A stretch of DNA of 64,000 nt. It comes from Acidobacteriota bacterium (GTDB taxonomy: Bacteria; Acidobacteriota; Terriglobia; Terriglobales; Acidobacteriaceae). Under the pieces are notes generated by a model, which worked only from the letters and a program-made list of their open reading frames with translations, did not search any database and was not told the DNA's origin. Each line of letters opens with the position of its first letter. The first letter of the stretch is position 1. The position numbers were made by a program, and so were the translations under genes. The DNA is taken from contig JAFDVP010000001.1 of the NCBI GenBank assembly GCA_018268895.1, positions 1,116,001 to 1,180,000 of the forward strand, read 5' to 3'. Of the stretch, positions 40,288 to 48,069 are shown in pieces.

Positions 40288-41172
40288 ATGGCAGAACATC
40301 AGACGAGCAAAGCCGGTCATTCATCAGCCGGGGCACATGTACCGGAGGCCTGGATCAAGACCGAGCTGGCCCGCCACCCGCAGCGCCCTTATCCCATGGA
40401 CTTCATCGAGGCAATCTTCACCGACTTCAGCGAGATTCACGGCGACCGCGCCTTCGGCGACGACCAGGCGATGTCTGCCGGTATGGCGTGGTTCCACGGC
40501 GAGCCCGTCATGGTCATCGGCAATCTTAAGGGCCGCACACTCAAGGAGCGTGTCGCCCGCAAGTTCGGCTCGCCCGATCCAGAGGGCTACCGCAAGGCCC
40601 TCCGCGCCATGAAGGTTGCCGAAAAATTCGGCCGCCCCATCTTCACCTTCATTGATCTCGCCGGTGCCTACCCCGGCATCGGCGCTGAGGAGCGCGGCCA
40701 GGGCGAGGCCATCGCACGCAACCTCATCGAGATGTCGCGTCTCCGCGTCCCCACCATTGCCACCATCACAGGCGAAGGTGGCTCCGGCGGAGCACTGGCC
40801 CTCGCTGTAGCCGATCGTGTCCTGATGCTCGAGAACTCCATCTACTCCGTCATATCGCCGGAAGGCTGCGCCTCGATCATGTGGAAGGACGCCAACAAGA
40901 AACAGCAGGCCGCCCAGGCGCTCAAGTACACCGCCTCCGACGTCCAGCTCATGGGCTGCGTCGACGACGTTCTCGCCGAACCCGAAGGCGGCAGCCAGAA
41001 CGACCCGACCCTCGCCTTCAGCATCGTCGACGACCGCCTCCGCCATCACCTCGCCAGCCTGCGCACGCTTTCGATCGACCAGATGCTCGAAGAGCGCTAT
41101 CGCAAGTTCCGCAACATCGCCCAGTTCTACACCAGCGACTCTGCCTTGCCCGCCGCTGCCTCAGGCATCTAA
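40288..41172 (+). CDS. accA: Acetyl-CoA carboxylase carboxyltransferase subunit alpha
   Basis: Transfers the carboxyl group from biotin to acetyl-CoA, the first committed step of fatty acid synthesis, together with AccD (not in the window). Strong family motifs: ARHPQRPYPMDFI, FIDLAGAYPGIGAEERGQ, TGEGGSGGALALAVAD and SVISPEGCASIMWKDA. 294 residues; the N-terminal helical segment of about 60 residues seen in E. coli AccA is largely missing. ATG at 40288 has no strong ribosome site, and no in-frame upstream start was seen. Confidence 0.94.
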   Translation: MAEHQTSKAGHSSAGAHVPEAWIKTELARHPQRPYPMDFIEAIFTDFSEIHGDRAFGDDQAMSAGMAWFHGEPVMVIGNLKGRTLKERVARKFGSPDPEGYRKALRAMKVAEKFGRPIFTFIDLAGAYPGIGAEERGQGEAIARNLIEMSRLRVPTIATITGEGGSGGALALAVADRVLMLENSIYSVISPEGCASIMWKDANKKQQAAQALKYTASDVQLMGCVDDVLAEPEGGSQNDPTLAFSIVDDRLRHHLASLRTLSIDQMLEERYRKFRNIAQFYTSDSALPAAASGI

Positions 41173-41199
41173 CAGACCGCAATCACGGAGCATCGACCG

Positions 41200-42234
41200 T
41201 TGTCCGCGCCCGATTCAACTACAACACACGAGCGAACCGGAAGGGCCTTTTCATCCGCGCTCGTCCTCGCGGCGCTCGCCTGGTCGTTCTCCTCGCGGCT
41301 GCTCTCCGCAAGCTCGGCGCTCGGCATCACCAACCGCCTCAATATCGATTGGGCGGCGCCGCTGCTCGCCGCGCTCTTCCTCGTCTTTCTGCTGGCAGTC
41401 GGCTACTCGCTGCTCGATATCCTCTCGCGCAAACCCGCGTCCGGGCGTCAGGCACTCGGACTCCCCAATCGCCCCACCGCGCTGCGCGAGTGGCTGACCG
41501 GCGCCGCCGTCGGCTGGGGAATCGTCACCTTCACCGTACTCCCCATGGCGCTCGTGGGCGACCTCCACGTCGGCTTTTGGTTCAGCTCCGACGCACTGCG
41601 GCCCTTCCTCATCGGCCTCGCCACCATCGCCGTGGGAACCCTGGCCGACGAGGCCATCTTTCGCGGCTATCCCTTCCGACGGCTCATCGACGCAACCGGC
41701 CCTGTCACGGCCACCATCGTCATGTCTTTGCTCTTCGCCCTCCGGCATCTGCTCCACTTCGGCGCAGGAGGGCTGGCTTTCGTTCTCTCTATCCTCACCG
41801 GCGTCGTCTTCTCCGTCTCCTGGTTCAGGACGCACGGTCTCTGGATGGCCTGGGGTATGCGCTTCGCGTGGACAGCGAGCATGGGCGTTCTCTTCGGCCT
41901 CCCTGTCTCGGGCACCGTCGACAACTCGACGATCATCCAGACCGCAGCGATTGGCCGAGGATGGTTCACCGGAGACGACTACGGCCCCGAGGCCTCCATC
42001 GTCCTCCTCTTCGCGCTCATCGCCGGACTCATCGTCCTCGTCCGCGTCACGCGCGACTACGCATGGAACTACACTCACCCTCCCGTCGTCCCCGGAGGCT
42101 ACCCCATGGACATAGCGCCTCCGCCCGCTCACACCGCCATGGAGCAGTCCGTACAGGCCCGCGAGCCCGCCCTCATTCAGATACTCCCCGCAACTCCACA
42201 GGGCCGCTCCACGACAGACGATCCTGCATCGTGA
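41200..42234 (+). CDS. CPBP family intramembrane glutamic protease
   Basis: Membrane protein of the CAAX-protease/bacteriocin-processing (Abi) family. 344 residues with about seven or eight hydrophobic segments. Motif 1 is ADEAIFRGYPFRRL (the family's EExxxR with Asp-Glu in place of Glu-Glu). Motif 2 is SLLFALRHLLHFG (FxxxH). TTG start at 41200 with GGAG about 9 bases upstream, 27 bases after accA. The C-terminal tail is Pro-rich and cytoplasmic or periplasmic. Substrate unknown. Confidence 0.83.
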   Translation: MSAPDSTTTHERTGRAFSSALVLAALAWSFSSRLLSASSALGITNRLNIDWAAPLLAALFLVFLLAVGYSLLDILSRKPASGRQALGLPNRPTALREWLTGAAVGWGIVTFTVLPMALVGDLHVGFWFSSDALRPFLIGLATIAVGTLADEAIFRGYPFRRLIDATGPVTATIVMSLLFALRHLLHFGAGGLAFVLSILTGVVFSVSWFRTHGLWMAWGMRFAWTASMGVLFGLPVSGTVDNSTIIQTAAIGRGWFTGDDYGPEASIVLLFALIAGLIVLVRVTRDYAWNYTHPPVVPGGYPMDIAPPPAHTAMEQSVQAREPALIQILPATPQGRSTTDDPAS

Positions 42235-42267
42235 AGCATTTATGTAATCAACACATTTGAGAAACAT

Positions 42268-42307
42268 CTTGAGCGAAGCGTAGCGGCGTCGAAGGGATCT
42301 GCGTTTT
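42268..42307 (+). repeat. Possible divergent member of the intergenic repeat family
   Basis: CTTGAGCGAAGCGTAGC, then GTCGAAGGGATCTGCGTTTT. It shares GAGCGAAGCG and the GAAG-ATCYGCATTT-like end with the other copies but lacks the GTCATTC start. Lies between the CPBP gene and the next secreted protein. Confidence 0.45.
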
Positions 42308-42392
42308 GACAACTGAGTGACAAAACAACACCGCCTCCCGCTTGTCAAAAGCTTGGCGAAAGGCGCAAGCTTGTCTATATCTGAGGTGCTTT

Positions 42393-43640
42393 ATGGGACG
42401 CACGCACAGATGGGTTCTCCTCACAGGTTGTCTGGCTCTCTTCGCTCCCGCGCTCCGGGCGCAGGTCTTCGTCGTGGGCGAAAAGACCGCGACCGCCGAC
42501 ATCTCGACTGCCTTCAAGGCGACCAATGTACTTCTACCCACCGACAAACTGACCGAGCGTGGCCGCCGCGACCTCGTCCGCAACCTCGAGGCCGAGCAGG
42601 GATTCGCGCATCGCGCCCTGCCAGTCGCCGTCATCACGCTCAAGGCCAACGGCGATCTCAGCCCCGGCCCCGACAAGTACCGTCAGATGATCTTCGAGAA
42701 GGGACAGGCAGCAGCACCCGGCGACCGTGTCGTCATTACTGCGCTCACCATCAAGGGTAACGAGATCACGCTCGATCTCAATGGCGGCCCCTACGCAAAG
42801 CATCGCTTCCTCTCGCATATTCAGCTCAACGATGCTCCCACCGCAGTCACCAATCCCGAGCGGCCTATCGGCTCCCGTATCACCCTCGTCTTTCCCAACG
42901 GAGTTCCGGAGATCTCCGCGCCTGAGGTCAAGGCTCTCCTCGAGCCAGTCATTGACTTCGGGGTAAAGACCGGCGACCAGGCCTACGCCGACACGCTCCC
43001 GCCGCATCTCCGCGATGCCATCGCCGCGCACGAAGTTCTCGTCGGCATGAACCATCGCATGGTGCTTGCATCACTCGGAGCGCCTGAGAGCAAGGTTCGT
43101 GAACAACAGAGCGGCGACCCCAATGGCGCGCGCTACGAGGAGTGGATCTATGGCCACGTCCCACAGACTGTGAAATTCGTCCGCTTCGTCGGCGATCGCG
43201 TTACGGTCGTCGAGATCGCCGCGCTGGGAAAGCCCGTTGAGATCCACGACAAGAACGAGCTCGACGGATCGGAGCTTCCCACCAACACCCGCGAGGTCGC
43301 GATGGGCGACCGTGCTCCTGCAAAAGAAGGCGAAGACCCTGCCGCCGCTCCCAAGCCTCCGTCGCTTCGACTCCCCGGCGAGGCTGCACCCGCCAACACA
43401 CAGGGTAAGGTGCAGTATCCGGTCGACAAAGACAAGTCGGCATCAAGGTCTGCTGATCGTCAGCCCATACCGGCCGCACCCGGTTCTTCTGCCGATACAA
43501 CGGCGAACGATCCTCAGCAGCCGGCGTCACCCATTCCCGACGCATCACAGTCGGGCACCAGCCCCTATCCACAGCAGACCCAGCCGGGAAGTTCCTACCC
43601 ACAGAACACAACACCAGGGCAGACGCGACGAACGCAGTAG
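42393..43640 (+). CDS. Secreted protein of unknown function with disordered C-terminus
   Basis: 415 residues from the ATG at 42393 (GAGGTG upstream). Sec signal MGRTHRWVLLTGCLALFAPA, probably cleaved after LRAQ. The globular part (about 25-300) contains LTERGRRDLVRNLEAEQG and, near residue 225-290, a stretch (ILVGMNHRMVLASLGAPE-like) that recalls the SmpA/OmlA-type 'start of a conserved small domain' pattern with EEWIYGHVP. From about 310 the chain is Pro/Gln/Ser-rich and probably disordered (PYPQQTQPGSSYPQNTTPGQ). Exported; function unknown. Confidence 0.8.
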   Translation: MGRTHRWVLLTGCLALFAPALRAQVFVVGEKTATADISTAFKATNVLLPTDKLTERGRRDLVRNLEAEQGFAHRALPVAVITLKANGDLSPGPDKYRQMIFEKGQAAAPGDRVVITALTIKGNEITLDLNGGPYAKHRFLSHIQLNDAPTAVTNPERPIGSRITLVFPNGVPEISAPEVKALLEPVIDFGVKTGDQAYADTLPPHLRDAIAAHEVLVGMNHRMVLASLGAPESKVREQQSGDPNGARYEEWIYGHVPQTVKFVRFVGDRVTVVEIAALGKPVEIHDKNELDGSELPTNTREVAMGDRAPAKEGEDPAAAPKPPSLRLPGEAAPANTQGKVQYPVDKDKSASRSADRQPIPAAPGSSADTTANDPQQPASPIPDASQSGTSPYPQQTQPGSSYPQNTTPGQTRRTQ

Positions 43641-43845
43641 CACCGACTGGAACCCGGCCCACACAACAGATGTCATCGCAACCCGGAATCGTGTAAAATT
43701 ATCGGGAAGCAACGACCGCAGTTCTTCTCCTGAAGATTTTTTCCGAGGGTAACCTCCCGGACAATCCTGAGAAGTACCCGGATGCCCTTGAGCATCAGGC
43801 ATTCCAGCGCGAAGCTGAAACATTCGTTAGGGAGAACAAGTCATT
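43641..43845 (+). other. Upstream region of the zinc-ribbon miniprotein gene
   Basis: 205 bases without a plausible ORF. TAAAAT at 43694-43699 could be a -10 element, though its -35 is weak. An ATGCC/GGCAT imperfect hairpin lies around 43784-43806. That would leave a 5' leader of roughly 140 bases before the ATG at 43846, long enough for a structured regulator, but I could not match it to a known riboswitch. Confidence 0.4.
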
Positions 43846-44025
43846 ATGGCGAAGATTGCCAAGACCGGCGACCGTAAGAAGGTCATGGATACCCACAAGA
43901 GCACCGATTGTCCCAAGTGCTCCAAGCCCACCCGCATCGTCAAGCGCGTCAAGGACCGCGAGCGCGGCACCCCCGGCGGCGTCTACATCTCCTGCTCGGC
44001 CTGCGAGTTCTTCGAGAAGCTCTAA
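43846..44025 (+). CDS. Zinc-ribbon miniprotein (59 residues)
   Basis: Basic small protein with two CxxC pairs: CPKC (C22, C25) and CSAC (C50, C53), the layout of a zinc ribbon. Between them is a Lys/Arg-rich segment (RIVKRVKDRERGTPGG), which could contact RNA or DNA. GGGAG lies about 12 bases before the ATG and a strong terminator follows the stop by 22 bases, so it is a stand-alone transcription unit. The size recalls ribosomal zinc-ribbon proteins, but the sequence does not match L33, L36 or L28 as I know them. Confidence 0.78.
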   Translation: MAKIAKTGDRKKVMDTHKSTDCPKCSKPTRIVKRVKDRERGTPGGVYISCSACEFFEKL

Positions 44026-44047
44026 TCGCAAAACCAGCATCATAAAG

Positions 44048-44075
44048 AAGAGCCCCGGCAAGGGGCTCTTTTGCT
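44048..44075 (+). terminator. Rho-independent terminator of the zinc-ribbon gene
   Basis: Perfect 9-base stem AAGAGCCCC / GGGGCTCTT (44048-44056 and 44062-44070) with loop GGCAA, running into TTTT. It directly follows the miniprotein stop. Confidence 0.88.
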
Positions 44076-44236
44076 TTGCTCTGGAGTCAAAAAACAAAGC
44101 ATATCTTGCAGCCTGGTTACCTTTTGCTCTATGGAGGGTCGAACCAAAGTTGTACAAAAAATTACTGTAACTCCTCTTGACGATTGCCGCTTCGGACGGG
44201 CAGACTCATCACCGGAAAGCAGGGAACAGCGTTTCT

Positions 44237-45151
44237 ATGAGCACCATTAGCACTTCAATCAAAACAGCAGCTTCGGCCTCTTCTTCCTTTTCCTCCCTCC
44301 CTCACTTCGACAGGCCAACATACCTGATGTGCCCTCCAGAGTGGTATGACGTGAACTATGTCATCAATCCCTGGATGGCCGGGAATCTGCATCGCCCGTC
44401 AAGGGACAAGGCCTTCGCCCAGTGGAAGGAGCTTCATCATCACCTTCAAAAGATCGCCGACATCCGCCTGATCCACGGCCAGCCCGGCTCCCCGGATATG
44501 GTCTTTGTGGCCCACACCGCTGTAGTGCAGCACGGAGTCGTCGCTCTCTCGAGCTTCAACCACCCCCAGCGCCAGACCGAGGAGCAGCCGCTCCGCCGCT
44601 GGTTCCAGTCCGTCGGCTTCCTCGTATGGGAGACTCCCCGCGAGACTGCCTTCGAGGGAGAAGGAGACGCGCTCTTCAACGCCACTGGCGATCACTTGTG
44701 GGCAGCCCATGGACTGCGCACCTGCCTCCAGAGCCATCGGCACGTCGCCGATGCCTGGCATACCAAGGTTACGTCGCTCCATCTCAGAGATCCCCGTTTC
44801 TACCACCTCGATCTCTGCTTCGCTCCTCTCTCGGGCGGGCATCTGCTTTATTATCCCGGGGCGTTCGACGCTCCGTCGCTGGCAAAGATCGAGGCTGCCT
44901 ACGCGCCAGAGATGCGTATCCCGGTAACCGAAGCCGAGGCGACCCAGTTCGTCTGCAACGTCATCAATGTTGGCCCCAACATTTTGATGGGAGTTTCAGG
45001 CACATCGGTGGCAAAGCGGCTCACCGACTTCGGTTATAAGGTCACGGAGCTGGACCTGAGCGAGTTTCTGCATGGAGGAAGCTCCGCCAAGGCGCTGGCT
45101 CTCCGCCTTAGCGACTCTAAGGTCACGAGCGGCATCCCGGCACAGGTCTGA
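44237..45151 (+). CDS. Amidinotransferase/DDAH-fold protein lacking the expected catalytic cysteine
   Basis: 304 residues resembling the arginine-deiminase/dimethylarginine-dimethylaminohydrolase superfamily. Visible landmarks: MCPPEWYDVNYVINPWM at the N-terminus, FEGEGDALF (acidic substrate-binding motif) and FYHLDLCFAPLSGGHLLYYP (catalytic His segment). In relatives the C-terminal nucleophile lies in GGxxKCLTL. Here the segment is HGGSSAKALAL, with Ala at about residue 286. If that alignment is right the hydrolase/transferase reaction is lost. ATG at 44237 chosen over an in-frame TTG at 44177. A terminator follows. Confidence 0.8.
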   Translation: MSTISTSIKTAASASSSFSSLPHFDRPTYLMCPPEWYDVNYVINPWMAGNLHRPSRDKAFAQWKELHHHLQKIADIRLIHGQPGSPDMVFVAHTAVVQHGVVALSSFNHPQRQTEEQPLRRWFQSVGFLVWETPRETAFEGEGDALFNATGDHLWAAHGLRTCLQSHRHVADAWHTKVTSLHLRDPRFYHLDLCFAPLSGGHLLYYPGAFDAPSLAKIEAAYAPEMRIPVTEAEATQFVCNVINVGPNILMGVSGTSVAKRLTDFGYKVTELDLSEFLHGGSSAKALALRLSDSKVTSGIPAQV

Positions 45152-45171
45152 TTTTCAGCTAGATACTAAAA

Positions 45172-45205
45172 GGCCTGCACCCTCTTTCGGGGTGCAGGCC
45201 TTTCA
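45172..45205 (+). terminator. Bidirectional terminator between the DDAH-fold gene and pyrF
   Basis: Perfect 11-base stem GGCCTGCACCC / GGGTGCAGGCC (45172-45182 and 45190-45200), loop TCTTTCG, flanked by AAAA on the left and TTT on the right. It therefore can serve both converging genes. Confidence 0.9.
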
Positions 45206-45215
45206 ATTTAAGGCA

Positions 45216-45959
45216 TTACTGAGCCTGCTCAATCTCTTCAAGAATTGCTCTCGCAGCCTTCGCCGGATTGGACGCTCTCGTAATCGGCCTCCCGACCACC
45301 AACATCGAAGCGCCACGCGCGATCGTCTCCGCTGGAGTCGCCACGCGCTTCTGGTCATCAGTTGCTGAGCCTGCCGGACGCACCCCCGGAACCACCAGCA
45401 TTGTCTCCTGCCCGGTCGCTGAGCGTATCGCAGCTACCTCCTCGGGCGAGCAGACCATGCCGTCAATGCCTGCACTCTTTGCCAGCTTCGCCAGCCGCAG
45501 CACCTGCTCCGCGGGTATCCCCTGAACTCCCGCAGCATTCAACTCAGCCGCATCCATGCTTGTGAGCACCGTTACGGCCAGCAATTTGGGAGCGCCCGGT
45601 GCCTGCGCAGCCTCCGCCGCCGCCCGCAGCATCGCAGGGCCGCCTGAGGCGTGGACCGTCAGCAACTCCGCTCCCGTACCGCTCACCGACCGGACCGCAC
45701 CTGCCACGGTGTTGGGAATATCGTGCAGTTTGAGGTCGAGAAAGATTCGATAGCCGTGGCCGCGAAGGGTCTCAACCAGCTCATTTCCGGCAGCATAGTA
45801 TAGTTCCATGCCGACCTTCAGCCAGCGGCAGGAGCCGTCCAGCCGGTCGATCAGCTCGAGTGCGCTGCGGCCATCGGGCACATCCAGAGCTACAGCCAGG
45901 CGGTCCCGCACATCGTCCGATATCCCTGTCTTCCAGGTAGACCTATCAACAGTATTCAT
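45216..45959 (-). CDS. pyrF: Orotidine 5'-phosphate decarboxylase
   Basis: Converts OMP to UMP, the last step of pyrimidine synthesis. 247 residues, TIM barrel. Motifs: LAVALDVPDGRSAL at the N-terminus, WLKVGMELYYAAG (Lys), the catalytic FLDLKLHDIPNTV (D-K-x-x-D pattern), MVCSPEEVAAIR, VVPGVRPAGS and VVGRPITRASNP (phosphate gripper). Standard group I enzyme; nothing odd. Confidence 0.96.
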   Translation of the reverse strand: MNTVDRSTWKTGISDDVRDRLAVALDVPDGRSALELIDRLDGSCRWLKVGMELYYAAGNELVETLRGHGYRIFLDLKLHDIPNTVAGAVRSVSGTGAELLTVHASGGPAMLRAAAEAAQAPGAPKLLAVTVLTSMDAAELNAAGVQGIPAEQVLRLAKLAKSAGIDGMVCSPEEVAAIRSATGQETMLVVPGVRPAGSATDDQKRVATPAETIARGASMLVVGRPITRASNPAKAARAILEEIEQAQ

Positions 45960-46037
45960 TGAGATAAGTCTAGCCCGGGACAGGCTTCGGTTCGCAGGCC
46001 GAACAGGCCGTGGCTGATGAAATTGCTGAAGAGGGAA

Positions 46038-46550
46038 CTATAGACCCTGGGTCGCCATCAGAGGCAGGCGTATCTGGGCCATCAACTGACGCATCATCTC
46101 AGAGTCGCCCGGCCGCAGCGTCTCGAGCTTCACTTTGCCGAGGCCTGTGATTCCGACCGCTTTGGCCGCACCATACGAGAGATCGACGATGCGATCCTCG
46201 GGCATGGGACCCCGGTCGTTGACCCGGACAAACACCGATTTGCGATTTCTGAGGTTCGTCACCTTGACCCAGGAGTTGAGAGGAAGGCTTCGGTGAGCGC
46301 AGGTGAGCCCGTTCATGTCGTACTGCTCACCGTTGGCCGTCTTCTTTCCCTGAAAGTAGTGACCGTACCAGGAGGCCTTGCCTATCTGGTACCACTTGTG
46401 AACTTTACCCTGGTCCGAGTTCTTCTGCATTTGCGACGGCGAAGGATCGCTGGCCGAAGCCGTGACTCCCAGCGCCACGAGCAGTGTCACGACGGCAACT
46501 CCGAGCCGGGAAGAGACGTTTCCGCCCCTCTGTACAGGAATTATCTTCAT
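46038..46550 (-). CDS. rlpA: RlpA-like septal ring lipoprotein-family protein (double-psi beta barrel)
   Basis: Exported protein of the RlpA family; characterised members are lytic transglycosylases for denuded peptidoglycan at the septum. 170 residues from the ATG at 46550, which has GGGAG at good spacing. Sec signal VAVVTLLVALGVTASA; no lipobox cysteine, unlike E. coli RlpA. The beta barrel (about 60-160) has ASWYGHYFQGKKTANGE, LPLNSWVKVTNLRN and VRVNDRGPMPEDRIVDLSYG. The C-terminal SPOR domain of E. coli RlpA is absent. Confidence 0.88.
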   Translation of the reverse strand: MKIIPVQRGGNVSSRLGVAVVTLLVALGVTASASDPSPSQMQKNSDQGKVHKWYQIGKASWYGHYFQGKKTANGEQYDMNGLTCAHRSLPLNSWVKVTNLRNRKSVFVRVNDRGPMPEDRIVDLSYGAAKAVGITGLGKVKLETLRPGDSEMMRQLMAQIRLPLMATQGL

Positions 46551-46822
46551 GGCATCTCCCATCCCTATATTGTCTTGGCAGAAAACAGCTAAGTCAATCA
46601 ATCGCTTGAGGTTATGATGAAAAATACCTTGCTGGAATCTCCCTGCTGTGCTAAAGGATATTCCCTATTGAGATGCCGTTAATCGCCCATAAACTGCCCC
46701 ATTTGGGTCATATTTCGCCTTTTCAGGCAATTCAGGGATGAATCTGCTACTTTTTGAAAAAGTTGGATTTTTTTGTCTTGGAGGCCCATTTCTGCCTCCT
46801 GGAGTCTCCTCATAGAACCCAA
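46551..46822 (+). other. Divergent promoter region rlpA / thiD
   Basis: 272 bases, AT-rich. It holds CTTTTTGAAAAAG followed by a T7 run (about 46749-46773) and a hairpin GGAGGC ... GCCTCC (46780-46799) shortly before thiD. I checked for a TPP riboswitch, which would suit thiD, but the conserved CUGAGA and the GCCAGCG-type helices are not present. Confidence 0.5.
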
Positions 46823-47623
46823 ATGAAGATCGCCCTGACCATTGCCGGTTACGACCCCTCTTCCGGTGCCGGAATCACCTCCGACCTGATGGTCTTCGCC
46901 TCCTACGGCCTCTACGGTACCTCGGCCATCACCAGCCTTACCGTCCAATCGACTGTGGGGGTCGAAAGCAGCCACCCTGTTGCGGCAGAAACAGTGCAGC
47001 AGACACTCAAATGCCTGCATTTCGACCTGCCGCCGTCCGGAATCAAGATCGGAATGCTTGCCACCGCCGGGATCGTTGAGGTTGTGGCTGAGTATCTAAA
47101 GGCTGTTCGTAAAGCCGCACCACATACTCCGATAGTCCTGGATCCGGTCCTGCGGTCAAGCTCTGGGAGGGAACTGCTCTCTGACGAGGGGCTGGAGCAG
47201 ATGCGCAAAGTTCTTCTGCCCCAGGTCGACTGGGTGACCCCAAACCTCTCTGAGTTGAGCCTGCTTGCCGGGACAGCGGTCGTCAGGCGCGATCAGGTTG
47301 CGCCTGCAGCCCGGCTTCTGCAGAGTGGATATCCCAATCTCGCCATACTGGCCACGGGGGGGCATCTCGAGCACCCGGACGATCTTCTTTTATGCCCCGG
47401 AACGGCCCCCGTCTGGATCGCTGGCGAAAGGGTCGAAAGCACCTCAACCCATGGCACTGGCTGCGCGTTATCGAGCGCATTGCTTAGCCGGCTTCTGCTG
47501 GGCGACGAGGCCCGCGCCGCTGCCATCGCCGCAAAGCGCTATGCGTCCGAGGCCATCCGCCGAGCCGTTCCTCTCGGGCATGGGCACGGTCCCTTGAACC
47601 ACTTGTGGCCAATTCGAAAGTAG
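46823..47623 (+). CDS. thiD: Hydroxymethylpyrimidine/phosphomethylpyrimidine kinase
   Basis: Phosphorylates HMP and HMP-P for thiamine synthesis. 266 residues with the ribokinase fold: IAGYDPSSGAGITSDLMVF at the N-terminus, VLDPVLRSSSGRELLSDE in the middle, VTPNLSELSLLAG, and the ATP/anion-hole motif STHGTGCALSSALLSRLLLG at about 203-222. The ATG at 46823 is chosen because the family motif begins right after it; the frame is open upstream to 46754. thiS lies 450 bases downstream. Confidence 0.93.
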   Translation: MKIALTIAGYDPSSGAGITSDLMVFASYGLYGTSAITSLTVQSTVGVESSHPVAAETVQQTLKCLHFDLPPSGIKIGMLATAGIVEVVAEYLKAVRKAAPHTPIVLDPVLRSSSGRELLSDEGLEQMRKVLLPQVDWVTPNLSELSLLAGTAVVRRDQVAPAARLLQSGYPNLAILATGGHLEHPDDLLLCPGTAPVWIAGERVESTSTHGTGCALSSALLSRLLLGDEARAAAIAAKRYASEAIRRAVPLGHGHGPLNHLWPIRK

Positions 47624-47686
47624 ATTCCGAGCCTCATGGCGCGTCCCAGCACGCCGATAGGAGATGAGGACGGAGGATTTACTGTT

Positions 47687-48031
47687 ATGCCAACCGCCTC
47701 TAGGAGCGCAGCGCCTTTCTCCCAACACAGGACCAGCCTTCCGGTGAAGCTCCATCCTGCACCTCGGGCCGAAGAGGCCGTACTCACGATCCACCGACGC
47801 TCCAGATCGCATCATGGCGCAACGCTGCAAACTCTGGGCCATGCCGCCGAGCACCTTGCTGCCCGGTCTTTCGCCGCAGAAGCTACCGATGCTGGAGACC
47901 GGGAGGCGACTCATATACTGATGCGTCTCAGCCGGGAGGTCTTCGACGACTACGTCCGTCTGACGCGTCAGCGCCATCCTGTCGCCGATTGGATTATGGG
48001 CCAGGCTGTCCGTGTCTATGGGGCGGCGTGA
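47687..48031 (+). CDS. Unknown small protein between thiD and thiS
   Basis: 114 residues from the ATG at 47687, which has GGAGG about 10 bases upstream. An alternative ATG at 47636 would give 131 residues with no ribosome site. The N-terminal 40 residues are low-complexity and basic. The C-terminal half is helical: TLQTLGHAAEHLAARSFAAE and HILMRLSREVFDDYVRLTRQ. No membrane segment or signal. I do not recognise it. Its position invites a link with thiamine genes but the sequence gives no support for that. Confidence 0.6.
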   Translation: MPTASRSAAPFSQHRTSLPVKLHPAPRAEEAVLTIHRRSRSHHGATLQTLGHAAEHLAARSFAAEATDAGDREATHILMRLSREVFDDYVRLTRQRHPVADWIMGQAVRVYGAA

Positions 48032-48069
48032 GGGGCCGTTCACGTACTTCGTCCTGCTAACCTTGAAGT

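Noticed and set aside
40324..41049. 241-residue minus-strand frame opposite accA
   Set aside because: Complement of strongly conserved AccA codons; no independent support.
41251..42348. 365-residue minus-strand frame opposite the CPBP gene
   Set aside because: Arg/Asp/Glu-rich shadow; the plus-strand frame has the membrane segments and family motifs.
43846..44025. Ribosomal protein L33 (rpmG)
   Set aside because: Size and zinc-ribbon layout tempted this name, but the residues around the CxxC pairs do not match L33.
46551..46822. TPP riboswitch ahead of thiD
   Set aside because: The conserved CUGAGA and the second-helix consensus are not present; only an ordinary GGAGGC/GCCTCC hairpin is seen.
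47357..47363. G7 run in thiD as a phase-variable tract
   Set aside because: Seven bases is too short to stand out in GC-rich DNA and thiD is a housekeeping gene.
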